From assembly GCA_031417395.1 (NCBI GenBank), contig JANOVM010000040.1:1-64000 (forward strand): a stretch of DNA of 64,000 bases, in the 5' to 3' direction. Positions 19,242 to 30,112 of the stretch are shown one piece after another. The notes under the pieces were generated by a model. The model saw only the letters and a list, made by a program, of their open reading frames with translations. It searched no databases and was not told the DNA's origin. The DNA is from JADKIH01 sp031417395 (GTDB lineage Bacteria; Bacteroidota; Bacteroidia; AKYH767-A; 2013-40CM-41-45). Numbering within the stretch: position 1 is the first letter of the stretch; every line of letters begins with the position of its first letter. A program made the position numbers and the translations under genes.

Positions 19242-20693
19242 TCAATTTTTCTTCTGACGCAATTTTTCCGTTGCTTCCTTAACAGTAATCTTTTTATTGT
19301 TTAAAAAAGCGATAATAAAAGCATCTTTATAGCCCATTTCCCTTACCTGTCCCTGAAGACGAATAGCTTCATTCTTATCCTTCAACATACCTGCAGCATA
19401 CTTATAGGTTCCATTTTCCATAAATTCTTTTACCTTATCAAAAGCCTTGTTCGCTTTATGATTTGCAGGTAATGATTTTGGTGAAGTATAAAATTGCACA
19501 CTCCAGAAAATTTCATCGGAGCCGGTACTTGTTATAGGTTCTATTGGTTTGATCTCCTTTTTTTCCTCCTTCTTTTCCACCTTTATTTCACTTTTCTTAG
19601 CTGCAGCTTTTGCTATTGAATCTCTTACGGACTTTTTAACATAAATAGGTGAAGGCTCAATTTCTTTCTTCTCTTCCTGTAAAGAAGAATCCTTATCAAT
19701 ACTTTTTACTTCTGCTACAGGAGTTTCTTTTATCTTTTTTTCTTCCTGTTTAACAGAATCCTTTTCTAAAGGCTTAGCTTCAACTTTTGGAGATTCAACA
19801 ACTTTCTTCTCTTCCGGTAAGTCAGGCTTACTTTCGGCAGTTTCATTTTTTAATGATTCAACAGAAGATTTATAAGACTTAAAAGCTCTATAAATTGAAT
19901 GAGCAATTTCGTCTTGACCTTTTTCGGAAGCAAGGTATTTTTCTTCTGCAGGGTTTGATAAAAAACCCGTCTCAACTAGTACACTTGGCATGGTGGTTTT
20001 ATACAAAACCCAAAAACCGGCTTGCTTTACTCCTCTGACCGTACGTCCTTTAGCTTTAATCTCATTCTGAATGTATGTAGCCATACGAAGACTTTGATCT
20101 AAGTAGGTATTCTGATAAAGCGAAAAAATTATATTAGCCTCAGGGCTATTAGGGTCAAATCCACCGTATTGTCGGGTATAATCCTTTTCCATTAAGATTA
20201 CTTCGTTTTCCCTTTTTGCAACTTCAAGGTTAGCTTCGGTTTTATGTAAGCCCATGACCCAGCTTTCAACACCAAAGATTTCAGTAGCACAAACCTCCTT
20301 CTTTTTTTTCTTGTTAAAAGTACATGCTGAATTACAATGAATACAAATAAAGAGGTCTGCTTTAGCGTTATTGGCAATATCGGCACGCTCATATAGTTCA
20401 ACAAATTCATCTGTTTTACGGGTATAAACAACCTTGACATCAGGAAAATGTTCTTCAATATATTTACCTAATTTTAATGAAATGCTTAGTGTAACATCTT
20501 TCTCTTTTGATCTTTTTCCGAGGCATCCCGGGTCATGTCCACCGTGTCCGGCATCAATTACAACAGTGTTAATTCCGTATGCAACAGGCTTTATAGGCTG
20601 AAAAGAACAAAAGGAAATCAGTATGAAAGCCATAAAGACCTTCATAAGGAAAACTGAACTGATTTTTTTGCTTAGTTTTGACACCACAACCAC
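19242..20693 (-). CDS. N-acetylmuramoyl-L-alanine amidase with SPOR-like tail
   Basis: 483 residues from a GTG start; an in-frame ATG at residue 17 (MKVFMAFI) may be the real start. Signal peptide, then an Amidase_3 domain (VVIDAGHGGHDPGCLGKRSK; zinc His again in CIHCNSA; catalytic Glu in VLVETGFLSNP). Next is a low-complexity Lys/Glu/Pro linker with repeated EEKK blocks (about 290-395), and a SPOR-like peptidoglycan-binding domain (FWSVQFYTSPKSL). It cleaves the peptide from murein in the periplasm, usually during cell separation. First gene of the amidase-MCE-Fe-S run, divergent from lptD by 16 bases. Confidence 0.9.
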   Translation of the reverse strand: MVVVSKLSKKISSVFLMKVFMAFILISFCSFQPIKPVAYGINTVVIDAGHGGHDPGCLGKRSKEKDVTLSISLKLGKYIEEHFPDVKVVYTRKTDEFVELYERADIANNAKADLFICIHCNSACTFNKKKKKEVCATEIFGVESWVMGLHKTEANLEVAKRENEVILMEKDYTRQYGGFDPNSPEANIIFSLYQNTYLDQSLRMATYIQNEIKAKGRTVRGVKQAGFWVLYKTTMPSVLVETGFLSNPAEEKYLASEKGQDEIAHSIYRAFKSYKSSVESLKNETAESKPDLPEEKKVVESPKVEAKPLEKDSVKQEEKKIKETPVAEVKSIDKDSSLQEEKKEIEPSPIYVKKSVRDSIAKAAAKKSEIKVEKKEEKKEIKPIEPITSTGSDEIFWSVQFYTSPKSLPANHKANKAFDKVKEFMENGTYKYAAGMLKDKNEAIRLQGQVREMGYKDAFIIAFLNNKKITVKEATEKLRQKKN

Positions 20694-20709
20694 CGAAATT
20701 TAGACCGGA

Positions 20710-23304
20710 TTGTTTTTGCAAGTATCCAAAATATCATCCTCTTATTTGTTTGTATTACTTCTTCTTTTTCAACAATTTGATGTTGGTTCGGAAGCAAAAG
20801 GTTCAACTATTTCCGGTATTAACGAACCTGATACAAATATATTTATTGCACCCGATACGACTGCAAAGATAACAAGTGAAGTCATTAAAGTTGACACAAT
20901 TGTTGCCGATACGAACATTACTAAAGACGATGCCTTAAAATTTCCTGTAAAATACCATGCAAGGGATTCCATACGGGTGAATATTATTGATGAAGTTGTC
21001 TACTTATATGGCGCAGCAACAGTCGATTATGACGACATGCATCTTCAATCAGATTACATCGTAATCGACATGAATAAGAAAGAACTTTATGCTGAAGGAG
21101 TAAAAGACAGTACAGGTGAATTAAAAGGAACCCCAGAATTTTCTCAGGCTGAACAGAAATTCAGGTCCAAATCCATTCGTTATAATTTTGAAACTAAGAA
21201 GGGTAAGATTGCCGATGTAATAACCCAGGAAGGGGAAGGATATATTCATGGAGAAATAGTAAAGAAAGATCCTGAGAATAACTTTTTTATAAAGCATGGT
21301 CAGTATACTACCTGTAATCTCGACAATCCTCACTTTTCAATTAGCACAAATAAATTAAAGGTTATTAATAAAAGTAAGATTGTAACGGGACCGGCTTACC
21401 TTACTATTGAAAATGTACCTACTCCACTGCTCATTCCATTTGGATTTTTCCCCAACAAACAAGGAAGAAGTTCAGGATTGATTTTTCCTGCATTTGGTGA
21501 ATCGGGCGACAGAGGTTTTTATTTTCAACATCTGGGATATTATTTTGGTTTTAACGATTATATTAACCTGGCACTTACTTCCGACATATACACGAAAGGC
21601 AGTTACACTATTGATGCTGCATCCGTTTACAAAAAAAGATATCATTATTCCGGAAATTTCAGAGTAAGTTATGCTTATTCTTTAACCAGTGAAAAAGAAC
21701 TTCCTGACTATGCCACACAGAAAGATTTTCACATTAACTGGACACATTCTCAGGATGCCAAACTAAATCCGAATAGTACATTCAATGCTAATGTCAATGC
21801 AGGAAGTTCTTCCTATTACAAAAACACCATTAGCACAGTAGGGAATTTTCTTTCGAATACATTACAATCATCCATTAATTACTCGCGCATTTTTCCGGGA
21901 AAGCCAATCAATCTGTCTCTAAGCTTAAATCATACTCAAAACAGTATTACTCATGATATATGTATAACAGCACCTGATTTAAGTTTTAATATTTCACGTA
22001 TTACACCCTTCAAAAAGAAAAACAGTGTCGGTCGTCAGCGTTGGTATGAAAAAATTGGCACGAGCTATTCCCTTCGCGGAACGAACTATATTGATACTAA
22101 AGACAGCCTTCTTTTCCGTAATGAATCACTGAAGCAACTTCGCAACGGTTTCCAGCATTCCATTCCGCTCTCAACATCTTTCAACGTTTTGAGCTATTTT
22201 AATTTTTCCCCATCTGTAAGTTATACGGAAAGGTGGTACTTTAAGACTACGCGATACTTGTGGAATGCAGACTCTAATAGAACAGAAAAGTATGAAGTAA
22301 GTAAATTTCAGTCGGCACGTGATTATCAGGCATCTCTTGGATTTTCAACGCGAATTTACGGAATGTACCAATTTAGTCGTGGTCCCGTAAAAGCATTAAG
22401 GCATGTTATGTCTCCCGGGGTTTCATTTAGCTACAGACCTGATTTTGGAAAAGAAAAATTTGGCTATTACAAAAAAGTACAGTCAGATAGTCTGGGAAAT
22501 TCAAAGTCGTATTCCATTTTCGAGGGCGGTGTTTATGGAGGACCATCTTCCGGACCCTATGCCAATCTTGGGTTTAGTCTCGATAATAATCTTGAAATGA
22601 AGGTCAAAACGAATTCAGATACCGGCGCTACAACAAAGAAAATAAAACTTCTGGAAAGCTTGTCATTGTCTTCAGGCTACAACATTATTGCTGATTCAAT
22701 GAAACTTTCATTGATAAGAGTTTCCGGCAGGACTACATTATTCGATCGTATCTCATTAAATTTCGGGGGGACACTTGATCCTTATTCTTTCGATGAAAAT
22801 AATATTGACTACGATAAGTTTTTAGTTTCTGATGGCGGCCGACTTGTCAGACTTACCAATGCAAATATATCCACAAGCTTTTCTCTTAATCAACAGAAGA
22901 ATAAAGAAAACTCAAAATACACAAAAGAAGAACTTGACTATATTAACCTTCATCCCGAAGAGTATGTGGATTTTAGCATTCCTTATAACCTTGCTGTAAG
23001 TTATAGCTACACTTATAAAAAGCAGGGAAATGAAGCATCAACAAAAACACAATCTGCCAGTTTTACCGGCGATTTAAGTCTGACACCACAATGGAAAATC
23101 GGTTTCAATTCATGGTACGACATAACCAATGGGCGATTCACAAATTTCGGCGTCAATTTGTATCGCGACCTTCACTGCTGGGAAATGCGCATGAACTGGA
23201 TACCATTCGGCTATCAGGAAAGTTGGAATTTCCAGATAAATGTAAAAGCATCGATACTGCAGGATTTGAAGTTGTTGAAGAAGAAAGAATTCTACGATCG
23301 GTAG
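20710..23304 (+). CDS. lptD: LPS-assembly protein LptD
   Basis: 864 residues from a TTG start with a hydrophobic N-terminus (SSYLFVLLLLFQQF). An OstA-like beta-jellyroll (about 70-200; VYLYGAATVDYDDMHLQSDY, KSIRYNFETKKG) is followed by a large beta-barrel with LptD features (PTPLLIPFGFFPNKQGR, SGLIFPAFGESGDRGFY). It would insert LPS into the outer leaflet of the outer membrane. Divergent from the amidase gene, with only 16 bases between starts, so the promoters must lie inside each other's coding sequence. Confidence 0.85.
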   Translation: MFLQVSKISSSYLFVLLLLFQQFDVGSEAKGSTISGINEPDTNIFIAPDTTAKITSEVIKVDTIVADTNITKDDALKFPVKYHARDSIRVNIIDEVVYLYGAATVDYDDMHLQSDYIVIDMNKKELYAEGVKDSTGELKGTPEFSQAEQKFRSKSIRYNFETKKGKIADVITQEGEGYIHGEIVKKDPENNFFIKHGQYTTCNLDNPHFSISTNKLKVINKSKIVTGPAYLTIENVPTPLLIPFGFFPNKQGRSSGLIFPAFGESGDRGFYFQHLGYYFGFNDYINLALTSDIYTKGSYTIDAASVYKKRYHYSGNFRVSYAYSLTSEKELPDYATQKDFHINWTHSQDAKLNPNSTFNANVNAGSSSYYKNTISTVGNFLSNTLQSSINYSRIFPGKPINLSLSLNHTQNSITHDICITAPDLSFNISRITPFKKKNSVGRQRWYEKIGTSYSLRGTNYIDTKDSLLFRNESLKQLRNGFQHSIPLSTSFNVLSYFNFSPSVSYTERWYFKTTRYLWNADSNRTEKYEVSKFQSARDYQASLGFSTRIYGMYQFSRGPVKALRHVMSPGVSFSYRPDFGKEKFGYYKKVQSDSLGNSKSYSIFEGGVYGGPSSGPYANLGFSLDNNLEMKVKTNSDTGATTKKIKLLESLSLSSGYNIIADSMKLSLIRVSGRTTLFDRISLNFGGTLDPYSFDENNIDYDKFLVSDGGRLVRLTNANISTSFSLNQQKNKENSKYTKEELDYINLHPEEYVDFSIPYNLAVSYSYTYKKQGNEASTKTQSASFTGDLSLTPQWKIGFNSWYDITNGRFTNFGVNLYRDLHCWEMRMNWIPFGYQESWNFQINVKASILQDLKLLKKKEFYDR

Positions 23305-23312
23305 TATAAACC

Positions 23313-23355
23313 GAGGATTGTTCACAGGACAAATGTGAACTTCAATTAAATCCTC
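23313..23355 (+). terminator. nested hairpin after lptD
   Basis: Inner arms GTTCACA/TGTGAAC (23320-23326, 23334-23340) sit inside outer arms GAGGATT/AATCCTC (23313-23319, 23349-23355). It starts 8 bases after the lptD stop. A T-rich stretch (CTATTTCTCTCATTTTTT) follows about 15 bases later. Probably the end of the lptD transcript. Confidence 0.45.
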
Positions 23356-23550
23356 TTCACGGCACTATTTCTCTCATTTTTTACAATGAAAACTCATTAT
23401 TAAATTAAAATTTAGAATTTATACAAAATATTTATAAACATTATTGTTTCTCTAGAAATTTATACTTAATATTTGTAGGAATTTATAATTCGAAAATCTA
23501 GTATCAAATTTTAACTCTTTTAAAGAAAATATTTTTATATAGGTAAACTT

Positions 23551-24792
23551 ATGCGTGTTCTCATCTTTTTTATATTTTTATTACTGATAACTGAATCTAA
23601 GGCACAGGTTTGGTTAAATTGGAATGAAAATAATTCTCCTCTACCACAGTATCGAGTTACCGATGTTACCGTAGATGCAAGTAACAATATTTGGGTAGCA
23701 ACTGATTCCGGAGTATATAAATTTGACCACAATACATGGACGCATTATAACCATTCAAATTCCCTGATACCAAACGATGTATGCTATGCTATTGCCGCGG
23801 AAGGAAACACTATATGGATAGGATCTGTCTATGGTCTTGTCGAATTTGATGGTGGTTCATCTTGGACTGTTTATGGATCTAGTTCGAGTTTACCTTATCC
23901 TTATATAATCTCAATTGATGTAGACAGTGTCGGAAATAAATGGATTGGCACACTCGAACAATTCGGTGTAACTGGAGGCGGATTGACAAAATACGACAAT
24001 ACAAATTGGATTACATACGACAATTCAAACTCAGGGATTTCCCATAGCATTGTTTATGGTTGTACGGTAGATGAGAACAATGTTAAATGGATTGCGACAA
24101 AAAACGGATTGGATTTATTTAATGACACTACTTGGACGATATTCAACACATTTAATTCCGGAATAGCGGATAATGTGATCGGGTTGGTGAAGCGCGATCA
24201 TCAGAATGACTCATATTGGATTCCAACAACAAATGGATTGTCAGTTTTTAACGAATCTTCTAACACTTGGTTTACTTATGATACAACTAATAATTTACCA
24301 GATAATACTGTTATGTGTGTTGAATTGGATAAGCTAAATAGGAAATGGATTTCATGTATTAGTGGCGGATTGGCCATGTTTGACGACGCAAATTGGTATT
24401 ATTTCGATTCTGTCAACGTAGGCGTGTTCGTAGAAGGTGTCACTAAAATAACCAATGATTCCTATAACAATCTATGGATGGCTTCTGGCTATGGGTTAGT
24501 TTTTTATGGCGATACTTCCACATTTGGAATAACTGATAATATGGATCAGCTTAATTTTTCTGTTTATCCTAATCCTTTTACTAATAAAATTAATATTAAA
24601 TTAAATGATAAAAGTATTTCGGGTTTTATTGAAGTGTATTCATCAAAAGGGGATTTAGTTTATTCTGCCGTAAAAAATAGCTTCTCTTATCCTCTTCAAA
24701 TTGATTTTTCAAACCTGCTACCAGGTAGTTATTTTTTTGTAATTAAATCCTCACAAAATAAAATCTATTCTAAACGTATTGTTAAATTATAA
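23551..24792 (+). CDS. two-component-regulator-propeller protein with T9SS sorting domain
   Basis: 413 residues. Signal peptide (LLLITESKAQ), then about seven propeller blades of the type .D..NN.WVATDSGV.KFD, WIGSVYGLVEFD, KWIATKNGLDLF, followed by a T9SS type A domain (VYPNPFTNKINI ... GSYFFVIKSS ... KRIVKL). The blade repeats match the sensor propellers of hybrid two-component systems, but no kinase part follows, so this is an exported stand-alone propeller. The broken metalloprotease gene starts 6 bases later, so the two were probably co-expressed. Confidence 0.85.
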   Translation: MRVLIFFIFLLLITESKAQVWLNWNENNSPLPQYRVTDVTVDASNNIWVATDSGVYKFDHNTWTHYNHSNSLIPNDVCYAIAAEGNTIWIGSVYGLVEFDGGSSWTVYGSSSSLPYPYIISIDVDSVGNKWIGTLEQFGVTGGGLTKYDNTNWITYDNSNSGISHSIVYGCTVDENNVKWIATKNGLDLFNDTTWTIFNTFNSGIADNVIGLVKRDHQNDSYWIPTTNGLSVFNESSNTWFTYDTTNNLPDNTVMCVELDKLNRKWISCISGGLAMFDDANWYYFDSVNVGVFVEGVTKITNDSYNNLWMASGYGLVFYGDTSTFGITDNMDQLNFSVYPNPFTNKINIKLNDKSISGFIEVYSSKGDLVYSAVKNSFSYPLQIDFSNLLPGSYFFVIKSSQNKIYSKRIVKL

Positions 24793-24798
24793 AAAATC

Positions 24799-27700
24799 AT
24801 GAAAACAAATGAAAGTAGGCGAAAGCTGATAATTATTACCATTATATTTATTCTTTTTCAATTACCTGTTTCCTTTGCTCAAAACTACAATTATGAAAAT
24901 GATGTGATAATTAACACCTCTGGTACTCCTAGCTGTAATTGCAATAGTTCCAGTCAAAGACTTGACCCTGCGAATAATATTCCATTCTCAAATAGTGTCG
25001 TGAAGATTGTGATGGTGGATTTTAATGTTTTTCAAGATGGCAGCGGCGGCGGCAATTTTCAAAATACTACAAATATAAATTCTGGTACTCCTCGTCTATA
25101 TAGCATCTTAAGTTATCTGAATAATTATTATAGCCATAATGGGACTAATTTTATTCCTCCAGCAAATACTACTGTTACTGATTTGTCAAATGAATTTATT
25201 CAATTTGAGCTGGGAGATATTTATTTTTATAACAATGCAAATTATTTAAAATGCTCCAATGCTTCAACTTTAATTTCTGTCGTTGATGGTGATGCTTCCC
25301 GTTCACCCATAGAAACAAGCAATCATATTCAAGTTTTTTTATCTCAAGGTTGGTAATCAGCACATCTTGAAACAAGCAATATAAGTCTAACAAACGGAGG
25401 AAGCGGTTATACTAGTCCACCAACCGTAACCTTTTCTGGCACAATACCAGCAAATGGAACAGCACAAATTTCCGGTGGTGTTGTTGTAGGAATAACAATA
25501 AATACTGGAAATGGTGGCTCATACACTTCTCCATGTGACGGCACCAATGGTTATCCCTCCATTACATTTAGTGGAGGTGGCGGCAGCGGTGCAACGGCTG
25601 TTATTACTGGAGTTTCCGGAGGAGCAGCAGGTTATGCACCACTTGCAAGTTGCACTTTGGAAGTCAAGCATTATGTTATGTTATTTGGTGTTTATAATGG
25701 CGGAAATTCAGGTGCTGATTATTCTACTTCAACAACTCTTGCTCATGAAATGGGACATAACTTTGGATTGATTCACACTTATACTGGCGGAAACACTTCT
25801 GCAAATTGTACAACAAATGGATCTGACCCATTTTATCTTGATGATATTTATGGATTACCTGCTCCTGGAAATTGTCCTCATAATATTTCATGGCCTTGCG
25901 GAAATCAAAGTATCACAAATAAAATAGAAAATAATATGTTGGGCGGTAATCAGTGTGCAGATTATTTTTCACCAAAGCAAATCGGAACGATGCACCGATC
26001 ATTAAAATATATGTCATCAAGAAATTATTTAAAAGAATGTTATTATGACACCAATAATCCACTGAATATTACCTCGTCCGAGAACTGGAATTTTGATGTT
26101 TTATGGGATAGAGACATTGTTGTTAATTCAGGAGCTACTTTAACATTAAATTGTAAATTATCAATGCCCCAGACTTCTAGTATTACTGTCAAAGCAGGAG
26201 GTATATTGGAAATTGATGGCGAAATAACAAATAATTGTGATGGTGGTTGGGATGGTGAAATTAATGTTGAACCGGGCGGAACACTTCGATTGCAATCAAA
26301 CGCGGATATTACTTTCGTTGGAGTTGGAAAGATTGATATACAAGCTGCGAATGGGGTTGATGGAAATTTTATATATGAGGATGGTGCAAAAATTTATCTT
26401 GATGGCGCAGATACAAAAATAAATATTGATGGTTTATTATATATTGATGACGGAGCAACTTTTACTTTTAATTACAATGGTTCTGCGCATGGCTATGTTC
26501 GATTAGGATACAGTACACACTGGCCCTCTTCAAATGTTACTTGTGGAGTCGGCTCTAGTTTTCAGCTTACCGGAAACAACATGCATAGTCGAGTTTTAGT
26601 AATTGACCAAGAAACCTTTCATGGGCCAGCTGCTCTTGATAAATTCATTGTAACTGATGGAACCATTGAATTTGGTGCCGGTTGTAGAATTCAAGCTGAT
26701 GGTGGTAATACAATTATTCAGTTTACAAATGATATCTTTACTTCTATAAGTGGTACATATAATGGCCATCGGGGACTTCATCTTTATGGTCAGCCTAATG
26801 TTACAATTGAATCTTGTATCTTTCAATATGGCCAATATGGTGTTTTTGCTTTTTTAACATATGGCGGTGTACCCCTTAATTTAACAACATGTTCTTTCTT
26901 CAAAAATGATATTGGCTTTTGGGCAAATGATAAAGGATTCAATCTTTATCAATGTTATTTCTGGAATAATGGCGAAGGAGTACATGCACAGTACATGTCA
27001 TTTGGGTCATTGATTCTAGGTGGAACTTTTGGTAGTCCATTTGTTGGTAATTCTTCAGGAATTGATTTTCGAGGGTATTCATCTTCTTCTCTATTCTTAG
27101 ATGATCCATATATTCAAGCTAATGAATATGGAGTTACTGCCGAGGGAATTATGCTAAAAGCAAAGTGCGGATTTGTTGGGATGAACACAACGGGTTTTAA
27201 TATGCTAACTAATTCTACTTTGATTATGGACAATTCATTTATTGGAAATAATCCAGCAAATGTTACGGCATTTGCTAATGGATCAACAATAAAATGTACA
27301 AATGCAAACGATGTTAGGGTTGAAGAAGGAGCTAATGAACTTACTCCTGCTATTGCCCAAGCAGCACATTGTATTGAAGGGTCGCTAATGGTTCCATTTA
27401 CAACTACAATGGTAGCAGATAATAATAAATGGAATTGGAATGGCTCATATTCCTCAAGCGATGTTAATCTTGTTGATATATCAAGTAATCAAATTTCGAT
27501 TTCAGATCAATACCCTCAATCTAATATCGATCCATGTGGTCAAGCAATTCCTTTATGCCCTAATCCCCCTTGTGATATAGAAACTGCAGGTGGCGAAAAT
27601 CCTGATTATGCAGAATTTTCTTCGGAAAATTTTAATGGTTTTGAATTGAAAGAAGAAATTAGCGAAAAAATTGCAGTCATAAATTCAACAGATCCTAATA

Positions 27701-28452
27701 ATTATTTAGAAATAGTTGAAAATTTATATAATCAACTTGTTGATTACTCAAATTCAATGGGAGAAGAAGACCGACGAATACTTGATTTTCAATATAAACA
27801 AATAACAGAGGCATTAGGGTATGCTTTCAAATATGGACAAATAACCGAAGAAGAAAATAAATCGGAGCTTAGCACAGTAGTGTCACATGTTTTAGAAATT
27901 CAAGAAATAATATCAGATTTTCATTTTGCTGAAGGTAACAATTTGTATGGTACATCTGTTGGCCTAGACAAAGTCCAAATATTACGACTTGCAGGAAGAA
28001 GAGACTTAGCAATCGTAGCTTCTGAATCTCTTTTAAGTTTAGTTTCAACCCAGCAAGAAGCAGACGCCATAACACATTTTCAGTGCATTATGGGTATTGA
28101 GCAGTCTGTTCTCGATGGAGAAATTCTTATATCTGAATTTAACTCTGAAGAATTACTTGGAACTTGCAATGGCTCTCAATTAAAATTAGCTAGACCTGTT
28201 TCTCAAAAACTTTCATCAGAAGACTTTCAAATTACTATTACTCCAAATCCAGCAATATCAAACTTAACTATCAGTACTAACATTGAAAACTTCTGAGTTC
28301 AATTAAAGGATATATTAGGACATGTTGTTTTCAATAAAATAAATAGTAATAGTACAACCGTAGACGTTTCATCTTTCACTAAAGGATTTTATTTCATTAT
28401 AATTGAAAAAGAGGGAAGTGTTATTTCAAATAAGAAAATATCAATTCAATGA
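24799..28452 (+). pseudogene. M43-type secreted metalloprotease gene with two in-frame stops
   Basis: One continuous frame from ATG 24799 to TGA 28450-28452, broken only by TAA at 25354-25356 (after LSQGW) and TGA at 28294-28296 (after TNIENF). Translation runs on without frameshift across both. Product parts: signal peptide; Gly/Ser-rich beta insert (NGGSGYTSPPTVTFSG) read only after the TAA; zinc site HEMGHNFGLIH (HExxHxxGxxH, metzincin/pappalysin); a long beta-helix-like region; and a T9SS sorting domain (ITPNPAISN before the TGA, GFYFIIIEKEG after it). Without the second half of the sorting domain export would fail. Probably recently inactivated; readthrough or sequence error are alternatives. 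Confidence 0.85.
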
Positions 28453-28721
28453 ATTATAATTTCAGAAAGTATTGATAAATATACGAATCCAGTCCATTGC
28501 GGATATTCATTTCCATGAACATTAGGTATAAATAATTCCATTTCGAGCGGGAATCAAATTGAATTGAATCAGCTATCAAAATCACACATGCTTATTCATG
28601 AGGCTACTTCAACCAACCCGAAAAACAATATGTTTAAGGCCCAAAAATAGTTAAAAAATTTATAACATGCATTTCCAGTCCGTAGTTCGACAGTATTGAC
28701 CGGGGGTGCACTGTGCACTCC

Positions 28722-29243
28722 TTAAAGTGTCCTTCTTTTCATCAAATAATCCACATCATTCGCCTCCCCCAATTGAAATGACTTTTCACCAAAAATTTCA
28801 AAACCATATTGCTTGTAAAAGTTAATCGCTTTAAGATTATCTATGTTTACACCTAGCCATATCCAATAAAATTTTTCATTCAAAGCAATTTCAAGACACT
28901 TGTCCATTAAAATTTTGCCGACCTTTAATCCTTGCCAATCCTTACTTACATAAATCCTTTCAATCTCAATTGCCGCTTCATTTTCAAACTCATCATAGCT
29001 TCTGTCGCGGCGAAGTTTTGCGTAACCAATAATCTTTTCTGCAGCAGAAGCAATAAGAAAGGTATTGACATCGGAATCTTCAATTTCCTTCTTTAATTTA
29101 TCGGTATTAAAGGCTTCTTTCATATAACTCTGCATGTCTTCCTCTGTATTCACGGGGCGCCAGGTTTCATAGAAAGTTAATCGTCCGATTTCGCTGAGAA
29201 TCGTATTATCCGCTGGTAATGCTTTTCGTAACTCTATATTCAT
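28722..29243 (-). CDS. GNAT-family N-acetyltransferase
   Basis: 173 residues. Acetyl-CoA binding segment IYVSKDWQGLKVGKILMD (about 98-115), then the characteristic GVNIDNLKAINFYKQYGFE near residue 135, the final GNAT strands and helix. Such enzymes acetylate amino groups of small molecules or proteins; the target is unknown. The 269 bases between it and the metalloprotease pseudogene hold no convincing gene. Confidence 0.88.
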   Translation of the reverse strand: MNIELRKALPADNTILSEIGRLTFYETWRPVNTEEDMQSYMKEAFNTDKLKKEIEDSDVNTFLIASAAEKIIGYAKLRRDRSYDEFENEAAIEIERIYVSKDWQGLKVGKILMDKCLEIALNEKFYWIWLGVNIDNLKAINFYKQYGFEIFGEKSFQLGEANDVDYLMKRRTL

Positions 29244-29350
29244 GAGGGTAAAAATAAGAAATGAGTATGAATCAATAAATAAAATAATAGAATACCTTTA
29301 AAGCGACGAATACCAAAAGAAAAATTAATTTTACCACTTAAAATCATACT

Positions 29351-30100
29351 ATGAAAGGGTTTACATTCATTTTATTTTTTCTGTTTTCAATTTCGCTATT
29401 TGGGCAAACAACAAAGCCTTTACCCTCCTTTCCTTTAAATCTAATGGGATTTACTCCAAAAGATACCTTAATTGAGATTAGTGAAAAAGATCCTTCAAGA
29501 CAAAATATGGAAATTAAAAATGCCAATGGCATTATCCTTACCCGTGGAGAATTGCTTAACGGAAAAAGAGAAGGACTTTGGCGTGAATACAACAATTCAA
29601 GTGTTATTACAAAAATTGAAGAATACAAATCAGGACAAAAAAACGGAGCTTCCATTACCTTTTCATTTATTGGCCAGATACAGACAGATGCAACTTATAA
29701 AAATGACTCTCTGAATGGTACAAAACTTTCTTTTCTTACGAATGGAAGAATCAAAATGCTGGAAAATTATTTAAACGGCCAACTCCACGGCACTTTTAAA
29801 GCCTACTACGATGATCAAAAGCCTAAAGAAGAGTCGTTTTATAAATTTGGTTTGCGAGACAGTGTCAGTAAATGGTATTTCAAAACCGGAAAGCCATCTG
29901 TCGAATATCATTATGCAAATGGATATTTGGAAGGTGTATCCTATGAATACAATGAAGACGGCACCTTAAAGAAAGAAGGAAAATACAAAAGCGGAAATGA
30001 AGAAGGAGAATGGAAAGAATATGAAAATGGTAATTTGGTAAAGAAAGTAATTTACAAAGCAGGAAAAATCATTAAAGAAATACCGGTAAAAAAGAAATAG
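29351..30100 (+). CDS. MORN-repeat (YwqK-like) secreted protein
   Basis: 249 residues with a signal peptide (FLFSISLFGQ). At least seven MORN-type repeats of the pattern G.W.EY.NG....E..Y..G (GKREGLWREYNNSS, NGASITFSF, NGTKLSFLTNGRIK, LHGTFKAYYDDQKP, VSKWYFKTGKPSVEYHY, LEGVSYEYNEDGTLK, EGEWKEYENGNLV). Databases often label these YwqK family antitoxin, but the signal peptide argues for an envelope or exported role. It ends in a Lys-rich tail and is convergent with the next gene (12-base gap). Confidence 0.8.
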   Translation: MKGFTFILFFLFSISLFGQTTKPLPSFPLNLMGFTPKDTLIEISEKDPSRQNMEIKNANGIILTRGELLNGKREGLWREYNNSSVITKIEEYKSGQKNGASITFSFIGQIQTDATYKNDSLNGTKLSFLTNGRIKMLENYLNGQLHGTFKAYYDDQKPKEESFYKFGLRDSVSKWYFKTGKPSVEYHYANGYLEGVSYEYNEDGTLKKEGKYKSGNEEGEWKEYENGNLVKKVIYKAGKIIKEIPVKKK

Positions 30101-30112
30101 AAGAAATTTAAT

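Noticed and set aside
24799..28452. Stop-codon recoding (TGA as tryptophan or selenocysteine) as explanation of the in-frame stops
   Set aside because: Both TAA and TGA occur, many intact genes in the window end in TGA, and no selenocysteine insertion structure was noticed.
28561..28650. Short frame reading ELNQLSKSHMLIHEATSTN, like part of a metallo-beta-lactamase/RNase Z protein
   Set aside because: Only about 30 residues with no upstream support; the resemblance may be accidental.
29351..30100. Annotation as an intracellular toxin-antitoxin antitoxin (YwqK)
   Set aside because: The product has a signal peptide and no partner toxin gene; kept as a MORN-repeat exported protein.
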